From contig JAMKCF010000009.1 in the NCBI GenBank assembly GCA_023634235.1, forward strand, positions 1,984,001 through 2,048,000: a stretch of 64,000 bases of DNA. The letters are read 5' to 3'. Positions 1 to 12,686 of the stretch are shown piece by piece; position 1 is the stretch's first letter, and each line of letters opens with the position of its first letter. Source of the stretch: Pisaster brevispinus. Taxonomy: Eukaryota; Echinodermata; Asteroidea; Forcipulatida; Asteriidae. Position numbers and translations under genes: made by a program. The notes under the pieces are model-generated. The model searched no databases and was not told where the DNA came from. It saw nothing but the letters and a program-made list of their open reading frames with translations.

Positions 1-87
1 CCGCACAGCAGCTAACGGTTATACGGCTTCTGACTGGCACCCCCGCACCAAGTTATTGACTAACGGGGAGACCGCCAACATAGAGCT

Positions 88-158
88 GGATGGCTCAGTT
101 GGTAGAGCGCCGATACGTTAATCTGGAGGTCGTTGGTTCAAGTCCCGCTCCAGTCTTT
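88..158 (+). repeat. tRNA-derived SINE head, Asn-like remnant
   Basis: The sequence has a box A-like TGGCTCAGTTGG near 98 and a box B-like GGTTCAAGTCC near 136, at tRNA spacing, with a GTT triplet where the anticodon would be. The anticodon stem and T stem have mismatches and the acceptor ends pair poorly (only about five good pairs), so this is not a functional tRNA gene. The 3' half (GTTAATCTGGAGGTCG and the following bases) recurs on the minus strand near 39402-39480, which supports a SINE family. Confidence 0.6.
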
Positions 159-256
159 GTTTAAACCAAATTATTAAAAAGTTTACTAGGTCAGTTTCCC
201 TTGTGGTTTATTACTTGATATTTTGGAATTGAGTTTGATTTCCAAATGTGTCAATG

Positions 257-450
257 TATTGACCCCTTGCACCAATAATATGACAACTGTCTGTTCCGCT
301 CACCCATGTGGGTGTCAAATTGCATGGAAAAAACAAAGCATGTAAACACTGCGTCGCCTACAAAGCAAACTACACTGTATCACATCATTAATCTCTTCTA
401 AAAATACATAGAGATATTGATTCCCAAAGTGGCGTGACAAAGATTATTGT
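257..450. repeat. Dispersed element, copy 1 (pair with 40992-41205)
   Basis: The copy begins TATTGACCCCTTGCACCAAT and ends near CCAAAGTGGCGTGACAAAG. The same order of motifs occurs at 40992-41205: TATTGACCCCTCGCAC, TGTCTG, AAATTGCATG, GTGTAAA, CTGC-TCGCCTA, ACACTATG, CACATCA, then ACATTGACTCC and AATGGCGC. The two are clearly related but diverged. No coding capacity. It is probably a short non-autonomous transposon; the ends were not defined. Confidence 0.6.
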
Positions 451-940
451 TAGTAGTTTTTATGAGTTGTTTTATTTTTACTTATTTGCTTCTTCTTTGA
501 AACAGGGTGAGGGGAGGGAGGGAGGGAGGGAGGGGAGTCTGAGCTCATTCCTGCCTGTCACAATATCACTGGCTTCAGCTATTGGTTGTACATGAACTGC
601 TTATACATTACTTTAACCATGGACCTCCAACAAGCCACGCTTCGTTCAACACTGCCACGACTAAAACACACTGAATTCATTCCAATATTGCCTCTCTTTT
701 TTTTTTTACCAATTTTGGTTTCCTTTCAAGTTGAGATGAGCTGAAAAGTAGTGGATGCATCAGTGAGTCATCCTGCTCCCAGAGTCTAGCATTGAGTTTG
801 ATCCCTGGCTGCACCCAATAGTATGGGTAAAAAAAAAACCTAAAATGTTCTCCTAGAACTATGAGTTTCCATGTGAAAACAGTAGCCGTACGAACCTCAT
901 CAAGGAGTAGGTAAACAATGGTGTTGGGTGAGTGGCTCAT

Positions 941-1014
941 TAAGTAGATAAACTACTGGGACCTAAATTGACTGCCATAAGTAGATAAACTACTGGGACC
1001 TAAATTGACTGCCA
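941..1014. repeat. Perfect 37-bp tandem duplication
   Basis: Two identical 37-bp units (starting TAAGTAGATAAACTACTGGG) sit head to tail at 941-977 and 978-1014. They have no mismatches, which points to a recent duplication. Each unit contains the near-palindrome AGTAGATAAACTACT. No function is evident. Confidence 0.9.
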
Positions 1015-4000
1015 TGCAGGGTTGCTAGTTGAAATGTGTTTACTAAGGATAATGACCCCATTTTATAAATTCAGTTGAAGTTTCAGAAGACTATCGGAGG
1101 ATACTGACCGAAATGTCAAGAAAATAAATCCCACTGGCTCTTCCCAGAACTAAGCCAAAGCTTTTCACAGGAGTGAATCTCATAAAAATTGTGTTCCTTC
1201 AAATCTCCAATTTTAATCCTTTATTTCACCAGCAAACTTTGGTTGTTGTTGGGTTTTTTTTTTTTTTTTTTTTTTTCATTCTAATAGTGGGAGCTTACAA
1301 TTCAATTGCAGAGTATGGCTTAAGTCTTACTAAAAATGTTGAAAGTCATACAGCATTGTCAACCCTGACACCAAGTGCATAAACACTGTATGCACAATCA
1401 TGGACTGCTGTGCAGACTGCTGAAAAGATAGCATGAGATAACATGAACTGACCCTCAAAGGAAATCTCAGCATTGGACGGGAATCTTGACTTCTAAAAAG
1501 CAAAACGAGTCCCAATATAATAAATTTATGATTGGACGAGAGTACCACGCGAGGCATTTATTTTTCTTTGGCACAAACATTTTGATTTGTCGTGACGGAT
1601 GGGAGGATATGCCGTAAAGAAAAACAAACACGATTGCCAGTTTGGAGTAAACAGTTACGAGGATTACTGTGTGACAAGGCCCCCCCCCCCCCCTTCTAAA
1701 ATCAGTGAGAGTGTAAAAATGAACGGAATGTAAATACAGAACCAGGGCAGTAGGTATAAATATCAACTGCTGAATAATCCATAACAACAATTATTCAGTT
1801 TTACTCAATAAATCAACCACGTTTAGTTAGACCTCCCACACAAAAAAATACACCAGGATCATTCCATGTCTATTTCAATGCTATAAAACAAAAACAAAAC
1901 AAACCCATATTGACTCCTTTTTTTTCATGACAAATTGCTACTCTAACTGATGAATCCTTTCTCCGATAAAAACATTAATTTATCATAAACAACTTGGCAG
2001 TAGATTGTGTTACAAACAAAAAATGTATGTTTTTTTACTGGGCACCATCACATACTGATTGGTCAGAACCTCTTTAAAAGCAGTCTTCCTTCCTTTTCTT
2101 TTTCCCGAAAGGAGCATCATACGTAGAAGAGCTACTCCAAACACAAATGTACACATACTACATAAGTGTGCACCAAGGGTAGATTCATTGGATGCAGCAT
2201 TGCTAGGCAACCAGATGGCATTTTCAATGTAAGGGCTTCTATTTTCTACAGCCACACCTGGTTATCATTTGATGTGCATAGAAACCCTTCTGATAAAAAA
2301 AAACCCATAACAGTACAGCCAGGACAGGCTTCCTACTTCCTAAGGTAGGCTTGTTATTTATTCCACAAACTCATCGCATTTTTCCTCAACCGGAACATGG
2401 CCTTGAGATGAAGTAAAAAATAAATAAATAAATAAATCTGACTGTTCTTTCTATTTCCTATTTATATAAATTACATAAAACTTTCCACTGGCAAACTAAT
2501 ACTAGTTCTTCTTGAGAAACCTATGCTCACCTACGTATTCGTTTGATCAAAGTTCCTAGTTACTGTAAACTATTTGACCATAGAACGAATAGTCACTACA
2601 ACAAAGAACGTGTTTTACCTTTTTAACAGGGAGAGAATTTCTATATCGGGTAACCATTAAAGATTCCACAGTGAAGAAGTGAACATCAAATTACAGCTTA
2701 AATGTGGTTCCTAGTAATTGCACGCCCCTTGACCCAATTCAGTGTGGATCTCCACACTGGTTTGGCTTTCACTGTCAAATCATGCTTTTTATGTGTGGAC
2801 GTGATTAACTCGCACAGCATTTAAAAGGGACAAGGTTTAAAATATGACAGGTTGAAACGATTTCTTTGTGGTGCATTTTTGTTGCAATGGCACAGAAACA
2901 ATTGATCACTCTGTCTGACGTGCATCCTCTCAGGAGCCTAGAATAGATACCAAGATTTATTTCCAGAAAAAACTGTTGTCCATTTTAACGGTGCGTGCTA
3001 CTTTTAAAACTATTTAACTACGCAGAGTGCTCGTAAATTGCAACCCAAACAGTTTTTTTTTTTTCAATCTAAGAAGCTGTTATGGCTTGGGGATATGGAC
3101 ACTGTCAGGAGCTACTTAAAAATCCAAGGCCTAATTTTATTACATTATAAAAACACCAGTCAGCTCAGCTCCAAAAAGTCTTGTTTGCATTGTTTGTATA
3201 GCAGAAGCCCATATAATATTTTTTAGCTGAACGATGTAAAAATAGGCCTATAGAAATTGTGTTTTTTATTATAATCATTGTATCTTGTTTGTGATTAACT
3301 TTAAGTTGTTGACATCTTTATACTGGGCTGTTACTTTTCGACGTGTGAGGTTTAGGACGTGGTGTAAAAATCCAATACTCTACTGTCGGAAAGTGCATTG
3401 ATAAAAAGTACAATTGTGAATCAGGCCTAAATTTGCTTGCATGTTGATCATAATTAATCCATAAATCTTGCGGAATTGATCCATTAGAGACCATCCCAGT
3501 TCTGATCAACATTTTCTTTAAAGTACAGGGGCTTCACCGAGGTGAAACTGGCGCAGGCCGTTTTGATATCAAGTGTGTGTGTACGAATGCATTATGTGGA
3601 GCTTGTGTACGGAGTGACATTTGACATTTGAAGACCTCGTTGTGCAGCACCATGCACTGGTAATTTTGAGAGGGGGGGGGGGTGTAATAATAATGGATTG
3701 CAATCTTGTACCTGAAACCAACTTAAGAGAAAGTTAGAGACGCTCCGAACATCCCTTTGATATGATCTGGGGATATTAATTTGAGCAGAATCTTTAAAAA
3801 AAAAAATTATGACGCACAATGTACATTTAATTCCATTTTTCAAGAAAAATCTTGAATCTAGCTTTTTGTAGTCAAAACAAAAACCCATAAATTTTCACCA
3901 TGCAGTGAACAACACGTACAATGTCACATACTTTCACAGCCCACTTTTTTTTTTAATAACAAATGCACTACCTCTGTTTTAGCGACGAAGCAGTTCTGGT

Positions 4001-5606
4001 TAAATTGTTTTCATTCTGTAATAAATACCACTATCTTGATTGATGTGGCTCAACCAAAGACGTGTGAGTAATACCCCCAGTTTCTGAGGAAGAAAGGTAT
4101 ACAACATTTTTTTTTATATTGCTCCGACCTCGACTAGACTCGGTTAGAGCCAAGACCCTCTCGTTGGATACAAGAGTGTGGTTCTGAGAAGTAGTAGGGA
4201 GATGACTTAAACTTTCTAAATAGTTTGATTAATTCATCCTCAGTCGAGACAACCGAGCATGCTCAGTCCATTCCATGGGTGCAATTCTCCTCCTCCTCCT
4301 CCTCCAAGAGAGAGAGAGAGAGGATGGAAGCACATCCTGAACGGGGTTGTAAAACGAGAAGAAGAGCTGTGCTTGAGATGATGCCATAACCTTCACTATC
4401 CCATTACTTGTTTTAAAACCCTGGGATCAATGCATGGATGACTGGGATCCTCGTCTCCTTGGCCACCGTTGCCATGGCAGCCCATATGTACCCGGCCGGT
4501 GGACTGACTGACTGGCACACATTGATGATTCGCGGTGGCTTTGTCACTCATGTTAAACGATGAGGCTGAGGTGTCCAGAGGACCCTCTCTGGGTGTTTTC
4601 CCACCGTTTCATAACGGGGTGGGTGCAACACTGTTTTTGTAAATAGGTATGCAGTCATCCGTACCCCATTCATTTACTTAACTTGTAAATAAGCCAGGGA
4701 CAACTTGATGGAAATAGGTGCACATAAAGCAGTCATGAACATTGTTCGCCCTGCCTTGCTTGCAAAACGAAAGCTACAAATAATCACACTCGGGAACAGA
4801 CAGGAATGGTGTAGCACTGCTTTTGTAAGAGTACAGTCACACTCACTAGAGCAAACACATTTTTAAACAAACCAGTGAACAAATTTGAATGGAAATGGGT
4901 GCACACAGGGTTCTTGTACATGACGCTATTCCTCTTGTCTCTCGTGGGAACCACCAGCTTTCAGTTTCTTCAGAACCGCACATACTCGTTTCAGTGATTG
5001 CACACATGGTTGTTACTTCAAAACCTCAATCTTATGGCAACACCTCTCAGTACTTGGTACCAGCAAAACGTACATGTAGTTTTATGCATCTTTCAAAAAA
5101 AAAAGATACCAGAAGTATACCTTGTATTCATAAACTTTTCACCTATTTAGAAAAAGTAATCACTTTCTACCTGTTTGTGAGGGGGGGGGGGGGTCCATTG
5201 GGGGTTTTCCTCCCACATCTAAAACTGAACATTTATTCTCGTTTCCTATTCATCCTATTGGGGGCTTGCGCTGTTATGTAATAAAATAAATTATGTAATG
5301 AAGTAAATAAATAAATAAAATAAATAAATAAATAAATCCCACGGTTCCATCCCATGGAAGTTCAAACAAGTTTTAAAAGGGCGGTCCACACTTGATGTGA
5401 ACGCGAGTATGAAGCAAAAATAACTTACAGCCAACAATTCGATCCACTTGAAAATGTGAGCTTTAAGTTGTGTGAACTATAATGAGACTCTGTGAGAGTC
5501 ACAGTTGGCTTTGTGTTTGTGTTTGGTGGTCGTGTTGGGAGTATTAACTGGCGGTTCAATGGATGTCCGTTCCATGTAAATAATGTTACACAAATTATAC
5601 TGTACA

Positions 5607-5780
5607 ATTTGGGAGATTTTGTCCACCAATCAGGGTGATGTTTAGAATTACATTCAACATAACTGCGAAAGAGTTTCTATAATCATGGAGTTTTTCAAAT
5701 TTGTTCATCAGAACAAAGAAAGATTGGTTTATTTTCAGGGCAGCTTTCTGCAGAGTCAGGGAGAGTTAGCAGCTCTGGGT
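5607..5780. repeat. Dispersed repeat, copy 1 (pair with 35635-35735)
   Basis: The segment with TTTGTTCATCAGAACA, AGATTGGTTTA, TTTCAGGG, CTTTCTGC and CAGGGAGAGTT recurs in the same order and strand at 35635-35735. The first copy has an extra ~60 bp between its opening GGGAGATTTT and the shared core. Non-coding; family unknown to me. Confidence 0.65.
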
Positions 5781-7372
5781 ACATGAGCGATTAGTTCAAT
5801 TGTCCCCATAACCGACCTTGCATTGATTTAGGTTCTCAGACTATGCACTAGTTCTGAGAAGAAACCAAATACAATTTAACAAATTTCCCATTTTTAAGCC
5901 GAGGTGAGGAGTGAAATCTTTGTGGTAGATTTAAATCTGAGGTCAAAACTACTAGCGACTGCGACAAGAATGATCTCTTCAGGTATAGCACTTTCCCAAA
6001 ACACGGGCTTAAAACATATCCCACACATTAAGCGTACTTCGTGGAATCACTGTCCAACTTCAATTACCCCCAAAAGATGACACTTACAGCAAATTGATTT
6101 GGAATCCTCCGGATCACTTAAAAAGTGGAGATTTACGACGCACATTATTTCCAAGTTCTTCTAAGAAACATAAGGCCTTAGTTACAGATAGGAGTCCATT
6201 AGTAATGCAGTATGACACATGGATGCTCTACCACGGAGACAACCAAACTCTGATTTATTGTTGCCGAGGTGACATTAAACTCTCCTGATAAGACAATTTT
6301 TCAGATAAATTTGTTTAAGGCGGAATAGAGACATTTATCAACATCACGATCATGTTCTTTGGGATGTTTATAAATCATGAATGCTCCATGTACAGCTGTT
6401 AGTGAAGAGAACATGACATTTTCACAAATGCAAGATTTTGTGCACATGTCCATGTATACAATGCACACCTGTACTTGCACACAGATAGCTGAAATTACGG
6501 CAAACAAAAATCCTAGAAATTTAAAATGTGATATTCAAACCATCCCTTCAGGAGAATGACCCTACATGGCATTCTGCCTACGCAAGACTCCTAGTATTTG
6601 CGTACGGCCATTGTTTGCAACTAGTCAATTAGACGCAAAGAGCGTGAACATTTCTTTAGAATTTGCACTTCCTGTCTGTCTTCCAACATAAAGGGCTATA
6701 GATTTGTTGAAGAAATGAAGAAGACAATTACCAACAATGAGACTACAAGCTTTTTTTCTGATGGTCAACTTTGTCTTGCTGTCTTTGAATACGTCTCAAG
6801 CACAGCCGCACACAAATGAAATCATCTGTGTAAACACGCCCACATGGAAAAGGGCAAGGCCACGTACCCGTGACCGGCTGCGCCAAATTACCACCGCATT
6901 AGTATGTGCCGTATGACGGAATGCATCGAGACAAAGGAACATCTCCGAGAGCTAACAATGTTTATGAGAAATCTGCAATAGCTGAATGTAGTTAATCCCA
7001 GACTGCTGTGAAAGAGGAGGAAATAGTCACACGGAGAGAAGGGGAGATGACTCAGTGTGTGATTGTGAGACCTGGCTCACGGTCATGAGTTGTGTTCATT
7101 TTTTTAATTCCTGTATTTCTCGCATCATTCAAAATGATGTGTTATTACCTTTGCCAAGAAAATTTTCTTCAGGTATGCAAAATTTTCTCAGTTTTTGACA
7201 TATTCCCAAGTCAAATTTTAAGCACAATTTTCCAGATAAGCTAGTTAAGCTGAGCAAATATCAGGCGAGAAAAAACAAACAATCACAAAATATCACATGA
7301 ATAAAGTCATTTCTCCACAGCCAAGCTCCATGCTCAGTTAATGCTAAAAGGTTGATGAAAAAAGACGTTTTC

Positions 7373-7622
7373 TGCTTACCACAGAATCCTGCGCTTACTG
7401 AGCCCTGTATCTATACACTGCTAAAAATGGTATTCTTGAAAAAAGAAAAACATCTTATTTTGAGAAAATATTTCTTGTGTCACTCCCTTGAAACTTTTTC
7501 TAGGGAGTGACACAAGAAAAATTTTCTCAAAATAAGATGTTTTTCTTATTTCAAGAATACCATTTTTAGCAGTGTAAGTGCATGAATGTATGAACTGTAA
7601 GCGCAGAATTCTGCGGTAAGCA
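7373..7622. mobile_element. Outer hairpin element, interrupted by an inner MITE
   Basis: Arms at 7373-7398 (TGCTTACCACAGAATCCTGC plus GCTTAC) and 7597-7622 are inverted copies with two mismatches over 26 bp. Each arm is itself close to palindromic around CAGAATTCTG. A related hairpin lacking the insert occurs at 43469-43541, showing that this is a dispersed family. The 159-bp MITE at 7416-7574 lies between the arms, so it probably inserted later. Confidence 0.7.
7416..7574. mobile_element. 159-bp MITE with 73-bp near-perfect inverted repeats and TA target duplication
   Basis: The arms 7416-7488 and 7502-7574 are reverse complements over 73 bp with only two mismatches, separated by a 13-bp loop. 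The tips read CACTGCTAAAAATGG and the element is flanked by TA at 7414-7415 and 7575-7576. That is the target duplication typical of Tc1/mariner-type elements. No transposase is encoded. The low divergence of the arms suggests either a young insertion or a structure maintained by pairing. It sits in PLC beta intron 3, so the pre-mRNA could fold into a long hairpin here. Confidence 0.85.
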
Positions 7623-7757
7623 TAAGCCATAAATTGGGCCTGGATGGAAGTACTTCACCAAAGCATCAAAGGATTCATCAAAGAGGGTCTGTAATTATTA
7701 TCATGATGATAACAGAGGCAGGAGTACAGTGGACAGAAAGTATTTTATCTGGCTTAC

Positions 7758-7817
7758 CTTGGGGGCAATGCCTTTGCGGACGTCATTGATCTGAGAAAGA
7801 TCCAACACTTGGCCTTC
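7758..7817 (-). CDS. PLCB4: Phospholipase C beta 4-like, coding exon 3 (residues 56-75, PH domain)
   Basis: This 60-nt phase 0-0 exon encodes 20 residues, EGQVLDLSQINDVRKGIAPK. It continues the PH domain: PLCB4 proteins read EGQVLE, then a short strand and an IPK end at this point (from memory). The acceptor is TTTTTCCTGCAG immediately upstream and the donor is GTAAGCC starting at 7757. The family would continue with a DPK segment. I could not find that exon in the remaining 7.7 kb, so intron 3 probably runs past the left edge. The EF hands, the catalytic X-Y barrel, C2 and the C-terminal coiled coil must also lie to the left. Confidence 0.9.
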
Positions 7818-10296
7818 CTGCAGGAAAAATTTAAATGATAATTCAATTACTATATATATTCATATTTTCTGCTGTCCTGCAAGTTCAGGTATGTGCATTG
7901 GGACAATAGTACCAGCCTTTGTGGTTGGAGTTTTGTTGACTTGTCATCCACAGAATATTTTTTCAACAAACTGTTAATTGAATAAATGACTCAAAAGTAA
8001 ATTGAACAGGAAAAAACTAACAGAATGCACAATGCTTTCTCCCACCGTCATCTTCACTCCTAAAGAACAAAACTTTCTTCAAGGGGAAATTACTCACATA
8101 GAACAATAGACTGTGCAAGTCTTGTGCGAATCGAAAACGAGAAAACAACTCGAACAAAGACTACATTTTTTTATGAAAACAAATCTTCTTTCTAAATTGT
8201 GTATACAAAATTCTGGGGGAAAACTACCCCCTAGCAATTTGTTATACATACATTCTCAACTTTCAAATAATAAAATAGCGGCGCACCCTCAAACCAAACT
8301 GCTGGAAAAATTAGGAAACTGCCTATCACACATGAATATTTGATAAAGTGTCATAAATAAATGATGGCGCTGTCCAATTCAGTGACAATCTATAAGTATT
8401 AATTTGAAATTAATAAAACAGTAAAGATAGTTTTTTAAACAAGTTTTAAACATGTGTAGGGTCCATGTTCGGATAGTTCTAATTTGACTGGGCTATTTGG
8501 TCGACCGGAATACCGGAAGAATCTGTATGACTTCAGGGTCAGGAGAATGGAACCGGGTGGAGTGAAACTGAGGATATTTTTTTTCAGGTCCTCAAGAACA
8601 TCAACATAATTTGATGCCTCAACTTTGGGCAGTCATCAGTTGCTATGAGAATCTCAGTACGCCTCATGTCAGTTTGTTTTATAACCACACTAAAGAAAAA
8701 GGAATGCGCCAATCAGCCGATAAAATAGACCCTTATCATTAGCCTGACGAACCCCTCTCCCTTTCTGAGTGTCATGTCACAAACAAAGCTTATCAGAAAG
8801 AATAGTAAATATTAATAATAACATTCTGGTAATAAAATCTGGTTCTTTGAACATTTTGCAAATGAGTCAAGCAGCTGTGATACATTTATATTAGCAGACA
8901 TCTTTAGGAGCAATGGAGAGGGGGGGATGAGTGAATAATTGGAGGTGTGTATATCATTTAGAAATCTAACCATCTTGCTTTTAAAAACATTATACAGAGC
9001 ACATCATACATGTGTAGACCTTGTGCACATGACGTCGTTGACGAGTGCAGTCTTGGTGATCACCAGTGCATATTTGAGTCGCATGTACATGTAACTGTTA
9101 CAATTAATAGTAGGTGCGCGATGCAAGACGCGATATTGAGCCAATCACTACAAAACATTATCTTCAGCAATACGCTTAACTAAGTGCGAAATGTAGTTGT
9201 GCATCAGGCTGACATACATGTTGAGCATAAAACCTTCTTTTTTAACTCAAAATCTTTATTATAAAAGTAAGCTTGGTAATTGCACACTCAGTAGGGGACA
9301 TAAGCCCCGAATAGTTTTCAGTTTCCGAAAATAAAAACAAAAATCTCGCTCGAGACTGTAAAATATTTATGCTAAACATTAACCTTGTGTCCTTTTCTTT
9401 TGTAGACTTAATGACCAAAATGGCAGTTTGAAAAGCATGTGTGCGATCTGTGACATACACATGCACACACCCTTACATAATGGCAGTTACGGGGTACCAC
9501 TAGAACAAAGAAAACCTTGTGGGGTAGTGTTGTTCCATTGTTCCATTGTTAAAAGTATCCCGTAAGTTGGCATGTGTAAGGGCACAAGATCTGTACATTA
9601 ACATGCAGATGTAAGAAACCTATGTCTTCAAAGCACACCCCAGCACAGGGAGATGTTGATACCCAATTCTTACCCCTCAGCCTCTCCACTGAACCTGCCC
9701 TGTACATGTACCTCCCAAGGACCATGCAACTCCCAACACAGACCGTGCACTGTATTAAATGTCTCAATTAAATCCCATCCATTAATTTGGCTGATTTATC
9801 GGAAGGAGGTGACACTACCGCAAAAGCAAACCCGCTGCAAACAAAACAAGAACGGGATCTGGTAACGCTCCCTGATTGACGATATTAAAGTTTACATGCA
9901 GCCTGGCGGAGAATTTGTGGGGGTGTGTACAGGCTTGTCAACAAGCCCATGACGAAAGCAGAGAGAGACGAGAGTTTGACGAGAACTTAAAATGTTCATT
10001 TGGTGTGACAGGTTTGTTTTGAATTCCAACAATCACAGCACATGAGCCATGACTTGATTAGCAAGACTGAATCAAGGCAAGAAAACATAAGGAAATGATG
10101 GCATGGACAGAGCAAAAACTGACTTTTATGAGTGATGACAGACTTTGCGATTGCATACAAAAAGGTAGACCAACAGTAATTCAGTTTATACCAGGCCATA
10201 TTTCCACCAATATCACCAGTACATTTCAATTAAGACATATTGAAATACAAATCTACAACAAAATGTGTGTGTAAAAATGTTTTTTTTTTACCTTTT

Positions 10297-10696
10297 GTAC
10301 ACCTAGTGTTACCCAGAGAGGAGCTTGTAAGACATACTGTAATGTACCATGTACACCTAGTGTTACCCAGAGGGGAAGCTTGTAAGACCTCACGTATACC
10401 TAGTGTTACTAGGGAAAGCTTCTAAGAACTCATGTACGCCTAGTTTTACCAAGAGGGGAAGCTTGTAAGACCTCACGTACGCCTAGTGTTACCCAAAGGG
10501 AAAGCTTGTAAGACCTCACGTACACCTAGTGTTACCCAAAGGGAAAGCTTCTAATAACTCATGTAGCCTAGTGTTACCAAGAGGGGAAGCTTCTAAGACC
10601 TCACGTACAATGTACACCTAGTGTTACCCAAAGGGAAAGCTTGTAAGACCTCACGTACGCCTAGTGTTACCGAAAGGGAAAGCTTTTAAGACCTCA
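10297..10696. repeat. 43-bp minisatellite, about nine units
   Basis: The unit begins GTACGCCTAGTGTTACCCAA and ends AAGACCTCAC; nine diverged copies run head to tail. Most keep CCTAGTGTTACC and AAGCTT. Some units carry a few extra bases (for example ACGTACAAT near 10607). The unit length is not a multiple of three and no open frame is maintained. It lies in PLC beta intron 2. Confidence 0.9.
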
Positions 10697-12313
10697 TGTG
10701 CAGTCGCAGAGGATAAAGGGTTATCGCAACTATCCGGCAGTCCAATTTTCTGTCCATCTAAACAGTGCTCACTTGATGTTAACAAAATTAACTTCAGTTT
10801 TACATGTAAGACTCTTTTTTATGACTTTGGGGTAAATGAATGAAATGCCATTTGGTTACCATACAAAAACTTGTACACATGTTAGACCACTTTTATTGCA
10901 TGTTTAAGCTGGCTGTATAAACACTGTACTACACATCTCTTTACTAAGATTTGCTCAATGTGGCATCTTGCATTTGCAAACAGTTGGGCCAGATATCAAG
11001 TACTTAGATAGGATTGCCCATCGGTGACGTCACATGCAAAGGCTATGGAGTACAAAGCCGTGTTTCTACCAGCTTAAGTATGTCAATATTAATGAAACAG
11101 GCAGTAGTTGCGTCAGAACTGCCATGGATGTTGATGTTGTTGAATTAAAGCTAAGCATTTGAACAGCATTAGGCACTGACAATATATCTCATTCAAATAA
11201 ACACACGAAGTGAATTAAACAATTCAAATTTAATGAAACAAATAGACCTGTTTCAAAAACAGTCATAAACAGTCCATGCAAGCAGTGTTAAGACACGAGT
11301 AAAATTTCCAAAATGAGAGGAGGGCAAACAAACGGAGAAAACACACGATGGGAAGACAAAAACAAATTAAAATGTAGTCAATTTTTTTTTAAATGCAAAT
11401 CTTAATCCACAGATTTTATTAATTATTCCATGCCCGCACATTTTTCCCAATCCATCTCTGAGTTTGAAATACATTTATATGCACATAGCATACTGAAGAG
11501 TATTAATATTGCAACAAAACAAAACATGCTAAAGCAATTTACTTGATGCGCAAAGTGGCCCCGAGGGGGGGGGGAGGAGTCTCCTGAAATATTTCATAGC
11601 AACTGACTCGCATCTTTCCTCTCACGTTGACATAAACAATTCTTGATATTCCATTTGGACGGTAGAGAAAGGGGGCAAGAGAAGGGGGTTGGGAAATGAA
11701 GAAGGGATGGGGTAGGGGTGAACAGTGTTTGGTTGAGGGCGGGGCATTTAGCAGGGAGGGGAAGGAGAGAGAGATGGATGATGCCCCCCGCCCCCCCCCT
11801 TCCTTACCAATCCAATATATCTAATGGCTACAGTCAATATCATCACACAGCCTTTGAAACATAGACATTTTGGAACTGTAGATGCATCTATCACATGCCA
11901 TGAGGAATGAATTTAATAATAAAACAACACAAACTGCAGAGAATTGCTCAATCCATACCGGAGTAGTAGGAGGAAGGTTTGGAAGGTTATTTATGCATGA
12001 GTTGGTCATCATACACACCGCGCAGTAAACAACAAACGGGATGGGAGAAACAGACCCGCCGGCTCGTTGGACAACGGATGAATTTACAGCAGAAGGCTCC
12101 CAGCAGCTCTGGCCGCAACCGGCGCTCCCGAAATGTAAATTGTATTTTTATCAATCAGAGGGTTTTATTTATATTCAGACAAGCAAATGTACGGAAAGAA
12201 GATATATGTCCTGGTGGATTTGCAGGCCGTGCTTCAAGCTGTCATTGGACCATTATACCAAAAAGTGGCTGTACTTATCTCCCCTACATGTCCTGAATTC
12301 AGTTTTAAAGGCT

Positions 12314-12686
12314 GGGTATACTTTGGGTAATTGTCAAAGACCAGTATCCTCACTTGGTGTTATCCCAACATTATGCATAAAATAACAAACCTGTGAAAAT
12401 TTGGGCTCAAATGGTCATTGAAGTTGCAAGAAAATAATGAATAATAACAAATAAAAAAACATCCTCGTTGCATAGAATTGTGTGCTTTCAGATGCCTGGG
12501 AAAGGCTTCATGCCTGAAGCCTTTCTCAGATTCAAACTTTTTGGTGAAAAATTACCTCCTTCCCTAAAAAATACATTACTTCAAACTTTACTTCTAACAA
12601 TGTTTTATACTATCAACAGCTCTCCAGTGCTCTTTACCAAGTAAGTTTTTATGTAAATGTTTGGAGTAATTACCATATGTATACCC
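12314..12686. mobile_element. 373-bp inverted-repeat element, echinoderm-like
   Basis: The ends are inverted copies: GGGTATACTTTGGGTAATTG at 12314 and, on the other strand, GGGTATACATATGGTAATTA from 12686. Inside are TTATGCATAAAATAACAAAC, GAAAATTTGGGCTCAAAT, and a short hairpin GGCTTCATGCCTGAAGCC. I recall very similar repeats from starfish and other echinoderm genomes, in which CACAGGTTTGTTATTTTATG and a TIR ending in a TGGTAATTAC-like string are common; this is from memory. No protein is encoded, so it is a non-autonomous element. Confidence 0.7.

Larger units (their letters stand above)
1..7757 (-). other. PLC beta intron 3 (partial)
   Basis: This is the part of the intron downstream of coding exon 3. 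I found no further PLC exon in it. It holds repeats listed separately (tRNA-like SINE near 88-158, element at 257-450, 37-bp duplication at 941-1014, dispersed repeat at 5607-5780, hairpins at 7373-7622). It also holds a poly-T run at 1252-1277, G-runs near 508-535 and 5180-5193, and AAAT runs at 2414-2438 and 5303-5337. The remaining sequence is AT-rich with no recognisable gene. Open frames here are short and show no family motif. Confidence 0.7.

Noticed and set aside
88..158. Functional tRNA-Asn gene
   Set aside because: Box A and B motifs are present, but the anticodon and T stems have mismatches and the acceptor ends pair poorly. A related copy at 39402-39480 shows that it is a repeat.
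4889..5281. 130-codon plus-strand open frame
   Set aside because: It passes through poly-A and poly-G tracts and lacks domain features. It is intronic sequence open by chance.
10297..10696. CRISPR-like array
   Set aside because: The units are contiguous tandem repeats with no unique spacers, and the DNA is eukaryotic. The same applies to the 20-, 28- and 45-bp arrays.
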